A DNA stretch of 64,000 nucleotides from Hygrophila difformis (taxonomy: Eukaryota; Streptophyta; Magnoliopsida; Lamiales; Acanthaceae). A program made the translations under genes and the position numbers. The stretch covers positions 21,454,068-21,518,067 of the forward strand of contig JAOANR010000014.1 of NCBI GenBank assembly GCA_030278955.1, in the 5' to 3' direction. Below the pieces are notes generated by a model that worked only from the letters and a program-made list of their open reading frames with translations, did not search any database and was not told the origin of the DNA. Of the stretch, positions 58,362-64,000 are shown in pieces (positions within the stretch are counted from its first letter, which is position 1; the number at the start of each line of letters is the position of its first letter).

Positions 58362-60816
58362 TGTAATACCCGTAAATTTTAGAATATAAAAATAGGAATT
58401 AATCCAATAGGAAAGAAAGTCTCGTTCCGAGAACCCGTAAAATCGGAAATGCGCGGAAGTCAAAAGACGACGATTTAGAACCCGACGAACCCGAGCACAT
58501 GAAATCGGAATAAATTTAGGATGAGAAGCATAATCCGAAAATAACCCGGAAAATCGAGCGCGAAAACGTGGAAGGATAGAAGTCCGAAAGAGAGGAGAAA
58601 GACCCGACGGATCGGATCGCACCGACCCGCCCGGACCGCAGTCCAGGCGGGAGCCGCGCGCTGGCCGGGCGGGGTTTGGCCAAAAGGCGCGCCAACCCCG
58701 CGTGGCTCCCCAGAATCGTGCAAGTTACGCGTCTTCGGCAATTTCTTGCCATAATTCGACCCCCCGACTTTGGAAAGTGGATTTTGGACGGGGGAAGGTG
58801 AATTAGGTCGAAGGAGGGTTGATTCCCACTCCATTTGTCAGCCTCCATTCACCCTAAAGCTCTCCCAAACTCTCTCCAAAGCAAAACACCTTCCGACGAC
58901 TTCCGGACGACTTTCCGATCACTTCCCGGCGACGAAAATCGACGGAGGAGGCGTGGAACACAAGTTCCTTAGTGTTCTAAACTGTGGTAAGTCATTCATA
59001 GGTTTTCATTTAAGTTTTTAAACCCGAAAACTCGATCTAACATTGGATTTCTTCTTCCGATTTGAAATCGTGGCCAAAGTCGGAAGCTTGACGTTCGTAG
59101 ATCCGTTCGTAGGATTTTGGACGAGCCGAGCGACCCTAGGACGACTCAAGAACACAATCACTGTAAGTTGAGCCTTCCATATCAATACGGGTGGTTTAGG
59201 GGCGTCCGAATTAGTCGTAATGCAACGAAACGTAAAAACCGAAATTATAAACCCCAACTCGCACAGTTTTTCAAATCTGTCTAAAACTCATATTTCGAGG
59301 ATTCAATCCGAGAAACTCAAAACTAGACTTTTAATCCTAACACATAAATCTAGGTTGTATAAAAATTTCAGACATTTTCGTTAACGTTTGCTATTTCAAA
59401 TCGCACCGAAAAGAAACTGTTTTGACAAAACGTGTTTGGAATCTGTCTATGAACATGTCCGAACTTAGTGAGTCTGTTTCTATATTTTCTAGTCCGATTT
59501 GATCTTTGCGATCTAAATGAAAGTTGTAGATAATCATGTCTAGTATATGTGTTTAAAATTTCAGAATTTTTAATTTGGAGTCCATTTGATATGTCAAAAA
59601 GCCAAATTTCCGAACTGTGTCAAACCTGCTTCGGGACAGTAAACTGTTTTCGCATTAAACTCGATTTTTGACATGTTTCCTCAACTTATTTCGAAATTGT
59701 TAGAACACGAAAGTTGTTCGTTAGGGTGTTTTGCATAAAATGTGAAATTTTCAGATTTTTCGGACTTAAAACGAATTTATAAATTAAAAAGGCGTAAACT
59801 GTGACGCCAAGTTACTTTTAAATCGAAGGATTTTGAAATTTCGAAACGAACGATCAAAGACTTGAAATACGATGCATCTATACTTTTGAAAAACCCCGAT
59901 ACATTAAATCTAGATGATACATGAGATACTTTGGTGGAGGGTGAGTGCTCTGCAGGGTGCCCCTTCTAGCCTTTCTCTTCGGGCCTATAATGGACGAGAG
60001 AATTAGATGAGATATTACGCCAATCGCCGGGAGATACATGGCCTACTCTCTCGGGTTTGTCCGTATGGATTTTCCGAGGCTCCGGAGTGGTACTGGGTAT
60101 GGCAGATACGGCTGCGGCCGCCGCATCACTGGCTAAACGAGATACTTACGAAACGGCTGCGGCCGCCGGATCACCGGCTATACAAAACACTGAGAAATGG
60201 TTACGTAACGGGGAAATAAAAGATTTAATATTTTTAAGTATTTATTTATTTATGCATGTCTTTAAATTATGTCTTCAAATTTCATATCATGACTAAATTG
60301 TTATTGTGGATTAAATGTATGTTCAAGTACACAATTAAAATATTATTTCCTTTAAATTTTGTGAATGCATGTTAGGAGTGAAATTTTAATTATCTAATTA
60401 AATCCCTTTATTGCTATGTTAGGATCGACTTATTCAGTATTTTATATACTGATAAAATTGTTGTTTTCTCTTTTCTTTTCAGAGTATGAAGATAATGCAT
60501 GAGCATATGCATTGGGGGATGGAAAAACTTTAACATTATTTTTATTGCTTTTATGATACTTGCATAACGGGCATGTAAATCCCCAGTTTTGGCCATGTCG
60601 GCCCACTTTACATTTTTCCGCTGCGATATATTATTACTACTACTATATGTGTGGATGATACTTATTATTATTTTTAAATAGAATCCGGACTTGTTTTTAA
60701 CCTTTTTGCAATACCTATAGCCTTGCATCTCTTTGGCATGCTCGGAGAATCCGTGTCTTGCTAGAGAGATGTGGCGGTGGCATCCCGGCCTGGGTTATCA
60801 AATCCGGGGTGTTACA
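58362..60816 (+). repeat. D right LTR
   Basis: Pairs with 52294-54830 and gives the more compact reading in most homopolymers. It ends GGTGTTACA, followed by the GTGTC duplication. Confidence 0.92.
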
Positions 60817-62110
60817 GTGTCTCATTTCCAGTTTCTTTCTTCTTCTTCTTTCTTGCTTCCTGTTTTCTTTCTTATTCGAATTTCTACTTTCTTCGTTATT
60901 GAGGGATGGATGGAAGAAGAAGAAGGAGGTGGGGGTCGGCGGCGGCCGTGGGAGCAGCGGCGGTAGGAGGTTGCGGTGGCCGGATCTGGAAACTCGAGGA
61001 CGGAAGTGCGGTAGTGGCAGAGTTGGAGATGATGAGGCGGCTCTCCCGCCGGAGTTTGAGGATGGTGGTCGGCCGAAAACGGTGAGGGAACCGGAAGGGA
61101 GGAGGATGGAGGCTGGCGCTGTTGATGCGAGATGGGAGGATGCCGGCGGAGCTCGGTCGCTGGTCGGAGGTGTTGGGGCGGCTGTTGTGGCGAGCGGCGG
61201 TGGTGGTGTGGTGAGGCAGCGGCCGGATCTGGAGTTTGAGGCAGCGGTGGCGCTTGGTTGGAGAGGGTGAAGAAACCGGAAGGGAGGAGGGCGGCGAGCG
61301 ACTCGACAGGCTACCGGAAACATTGAGGAGGGGATGGAGGTGTGAGCTTTGGAGTGATGGTGGATGGTGGTGGCTGCCGGCTGTGATGGTGGTGGCCGGA
61401 GGGGATGGCCGGCGGCAGAAGCGGCGCCAGCGGCGGGAAGGGGGATTAGGGTTAGGGTTAGGTTTTGGTAATTGTGGGCTTGGGGTGGTTTGGGCCGAGA
61501 CAAGTGTATTGGGCTTGAGGAATTGGGCCGGTTCAGAACATGGGCTGAAGATGGTGTTGTGGGCTGAGACAATAGTTGGATGATTTACTTGTTGTTGGGC
61601 CGGTAATATGGTTGGCCCTGTAGTGGTGTTTGGACTGGACTGATAAATTTCTTGGGCCACCTGCAATTAATTATAATTGAAAGTGATTAGTGGACCAATT
61701 ATTTTTAATTATATAAGGAGATAGAAATAAAGCATAAAAACATAAAACATAAAGATAAATATATACATCAAAATATAAAAATAATATAAATATGTATATT
61801 TATTCCACTTGATTATTTGGTTTGTGTTCCATTTAATGAACCCGTGTTCAACCGAATAAACACTACAAACCACAATTATCAAATGAGGGATTTTTAATAT
61901 TTTTATCATGTTTTTGGATTTTTTTAACACAAATTTAATAAAAATAACAATATTTTTGTATTTTTCAATACCAGCTCATAATTTATACAAACTTGCATAT
62001 ATCTGTCAAATTCAACTGCTTTATTATTTAAATAAGACCGGAATGCGATCAAATGTCCGTATTAGACACGGAAATAGATTGAAAATAATAGTCAATTTTG
62101 GCCATTATCA
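60817..62110 (-). mobile_element. A3: inverted Athila-family LTR, outer part
   Basis: 61905-62110 is the complement of the A1 LTR start (21364-21570): on the minus strand it begins TGATAATGGCC at 62110. 60817-60895 is CT-rich and continues 52150-52288. 60896-61600 is a GC-rich insert, with many GGCGG and CCGGA repeats, not found in A1 or A2. Long Pro/Ser- and Gly/Arg-rich ORFs in it on both strands come from base composition and are not called. Confidence 0.7.
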
Positions 62111-62113
62111 ATG

Positions 62114-62319
62114 ACCCATATATTAACAACTGGTGCTAATAGGTTATATATATGGCATGCATGAATCACTTCAATGGTGGATTTAATATTTTATGCTATG
62201 TAAAAATCAATAATCAATGAAATTTTATAATATTGATAATTTTATATTTTTATTCCCATAGCAAATGAATGAGATATCTTTGCATAGCACATATCACCCA
62301 TATATTAACAACTGGTGCT
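62114..62319 (+). repeat. 24-base direct repeat pair beside the A3 LTR
   Basis: A 24-base sequence starting ACCCATATATTAAC is identical at 62114-62137 and 62296-62319. The first copy starts four bases from the LTR end. The 158 bases between show no gene. Confidence 0.85.
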
Positions 62320-62378
62320 GATAGTTTAGCACCTAACCAAACGTCCAAAGTCCAAACCCCTTAAAATACCAAATGGGG

Positions 62379-62921
62379 CATAGTTGTTAAGTTCCCGATC
62401 CTGATCTTAAAATCTTACGATTTTACGATCACAACTCACTAAAATGATCTCAATCCTTGTAGGATCTTAAAATTAGTAAGATCTGGATAAGATCCCGATC
62501 CTGATCGTAGAATATTATGATCTTGTGGTCATACTCCCTCAAACGCTTTTACGATCTTACGATCATACCCTCTTAAACGTATAAATTTTAATAGTATTTT
62601 ATGATTTGGGATCAAAGTAATTTATTTTCTTTAATTTTAAACTTAAGAACTTGTACTCCTTATGTATGATGTGTAAAATAACATAGTATGTATGTATCTG
62701 AAAATATTTTATGTTTAATTGTGATGTTTTTGTACTGTATTGTACTAATTAACTTGCAATATTGATAAACAAACGAAATAATTCTTTTACTTGTTAGTAT
62801 GCATAATTAAATATCCATTATTGCAATTTTATAAGATCTTAGGATCCCGATTCGATCATACGATCCCGATCTTGCAAAGAGAAAAACGATCCCATATAGG
62901 ATCTCGATCTTAACAACCTTG
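62379..62921. mobile_element. hAT-type MITE rich in GATC motifs, TSD AAATGGGG
   Basis: Eight-base duplication AAATGGGG at 62371-62378 and 62922-62929. The ends are CATAGTTGTTAAG and, complemented, CAAGGTTGTTAAG. CA termini with 8-bp duplication fit hAT. It is 543 bases, non-coding, and dense in GATC, CGATCCTGATC and TACGATC motifs near both ends. Confidence 0.8.
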
Positions 62922-62929
62922 AAATGGGG

Positions 62930-63507
62930 TGTTATCATCATTTTGTAATTTTGGTATTAGCATTTATTTTGTATTATCAGTTAGTATCAATTAATTTTTG
63001 ACACCTATATTTTTGAGTGGCATGAATTCCATTATATTTTATTACATTTATTTATTAATTACTTTTTGCCACCTATATTTCCGGATGGCATGGAATCAAT
63101 TTTAATTGATTTCATTTACACTCACAAATAAAAACATCAAATTTCAGCAACCCCATTTATAGAACCACATCTATTGCAATACGCATTTGGTTATTTTGGT
63201 ATATACATTTAATTTCTCATTATCACTTACCTAATGCAGTTGGCCTCGGTGTTATAGGGCACTGACAACTTAAGCAAATGTCCCCGTTCAAGTATTCTCG
63301 ATGGATTAGTCTTGGATCCATTGATACCTTGATATTCACATAAAAAAATTCCTCATTATCAGTTCGTATTAATAATTATTTGCCACCTTTACTCCAGTTT
63401 GGCTATATATTTTTTTCATTTTTATACTAACAAAGGCAGTCCTACCACCCTCACCCTCCTACTCTACGAAACACCTTGAAAGAGACCAAGAAGAATGATA
63501 AGCAAAA
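62930..63507. other. AT-rich spacer with a partial tandem duplication
   Basis: CACCTATATTT...TGGCATG occurs near 63001 and again near 63070 in similar context, with a weaker third TGCCACCTTT near 63380. No gene is seen. Confidence 0.5.
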
Positions 63508-63903
63508 ATGCTGGAAGAACAACACGCAGAAGATGATGCACTACAGCCCCCAATTCACCAAGGAGAGAGAATAGGTGAAGGATCACATCCCCCAATTCAT
63601 CAAGATGGAGAAAATGTGCATCGACAACCACTTGAATTTGTCCTTGCACTTGAAGCACCCAATTTTCTTCAACAAAGGATCCATGCTCTTCCACCATGCG
63701 AACTGAGGCAACATATTGTTCCTAAACTTCCCCAACATTCGCCACTTCTCGCTAAATTACAAGTTCTTGACATTGGTGCAGCAAAGGTTCTTATCTTTCT
63801 TTTTTACTATTCTATTATCATATTAATTGCTACTACTTTCAACACCAAAGTAATGGAATATGTTCCCAAAAGATTCTATAAATTACCTCTAATTCTCATT
63901 TAG
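63508..63903 (+). CDS. Unrecognised ORF, possible first exon of a host gene
   Basis: 131 codons from ATG at 63508. The N-terminal half is Gln/His/Pro/Glu-rich with PPIHQ twice, then comes LQQRIHALPPCELRQHIVPKLPQ, broken here only by description: residues about 50-75 look helical. The tail from about residue 94 is hydrophobic (LIFLFYYSIIILIA) and may be intron read-through, since GCAAAG followed by GTTCTT near 63786 could be a splice donor. I recognise no family. The window ends too soon to decide; it could also be non-coding. Confidence 0.3.
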   Translation: MLEEQHAEDDALQPPIHQGERIGEGSHPPIHQDGENVHRQPLEFVLALEAPNFLQQRIHALPPCELRQHIVPKLPQHSPLLAKLQVLDIGAAKVLIFLFYYSIIILIATTFNTKVMEYVPKRFYKLPLILI

Positions 63904-64000
63904 TCGAAAAAGTAAGACAAAAACTACGATACTTCATTATTTCATGGGCAAATGTCATGTGTATAAAATAGGCAGAAAATCAAACATGATTGCTACATTA

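Larger units (their letters stand above)
52294..60816 (+). mobile_element. D: chromovirus with internal deletion, TSD GTGTC
   Basis: LTRs 52294-54830 and 58362-60816 are flanked by GTGTC (52289-52293, 60817-60821). Primer site TGGTATCAGAGC at 54834-54845; polypurine tract AAGGGGGGTAGAC ending 58361. It keeps the leader ORF, gag, protease start, integrase C-terminus and chromodomain, but RT, RNase H and the integrase core are deleted. It is therefore non-autonomous. It is related to C at moderate distance. Confidence 0.93.

Noticed and set aside
60715..61666. 285- and 256-codon Pro/Ser-rich ORFs on the minus strand
   Set aside because: Overlapping frames on both strands, composition-driven, and one runs into the LTR of element D.

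Overview
This window is repeat-rich plant nuclear DNA. Nearly all of it is nested mobile elements: giant Athila-type and chromovirus-type Ty3/Gypsy LTR retrotransposons, a Cassandra TRIM, solo LTRs, MITEs and a Helitron. There are no bacterial-type genes and no confident host gene. Together these features point to a eudicot; I suspect Lamiales, but nothing in the sequence proves it. One 500-base run of N (51079-51578) is an assembly gap.

Layout. 1-7220 is the internal part (protease, pol, F-box gene) of an inverted Athila-like element, here called A2. 7224-25914 is a second Athila-like element, A1, on the plus strand: a left LTR truncated at its 5' end, a tRNA-Asp-type primer site, gag-pro, pol, an intron-containing F-box gene with its own promoter, and a complete right LTR of about 4.55 kb. 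25915-28813 plus 40075-41016 is the inverted LTR of A2. It is split by C (28814-40069), a young Tekay/Del-like chromovirus with GAATC target duplications. 41017-42125 (minus) is a broken RRM-containing ORF cut off by the A2 LTR. 43113-46111 is a 3.0 kb solo LTR (TTATG duplication). 46221-46936 is a complete Cassandra TRIM carrying 5S rRNA-like sequence. 47107-48224 is a Mutator-like MITE with an internal minisatellite and a nested Stowaway. 48.6-50.98 kb is a decayed Helitron with a duplicated PIF1-helicase relic. 51579-62110 is another inverted Athila-family LTR, A3, interrupted by D (52294-60816), a deleted chromovirus with GTGTC duplications. A hAT-type MITE lies at 62379-62921, and one unrecognised ORF lies near the right edge.

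Main point of interest. A1 and A2 both carry, in the place where Athila elements often have an env-like ORF, a host-like F-box gene. In both copies it has a conserved first exon, a phase-matched intron, a TATA box and an upstream array of short CG-rich palindromes. The same palindrome type occurs in that element's own LTRs, while A1 and A2 use different palindrome sequences. A polypurine-tract-like 17-mer that borders the A1 right LTR recurs after pol and again just before F-box exon 2. This suggests that the F-box gene is driven by an internal, LTR-derived promoter module that evolves in concert with the LTRs. The chromoviruses C and D show two further oddities: a conserved small coiled-coil ORF ahead of gag, and a shift of the LTR start between two alternative polypurine tracts.
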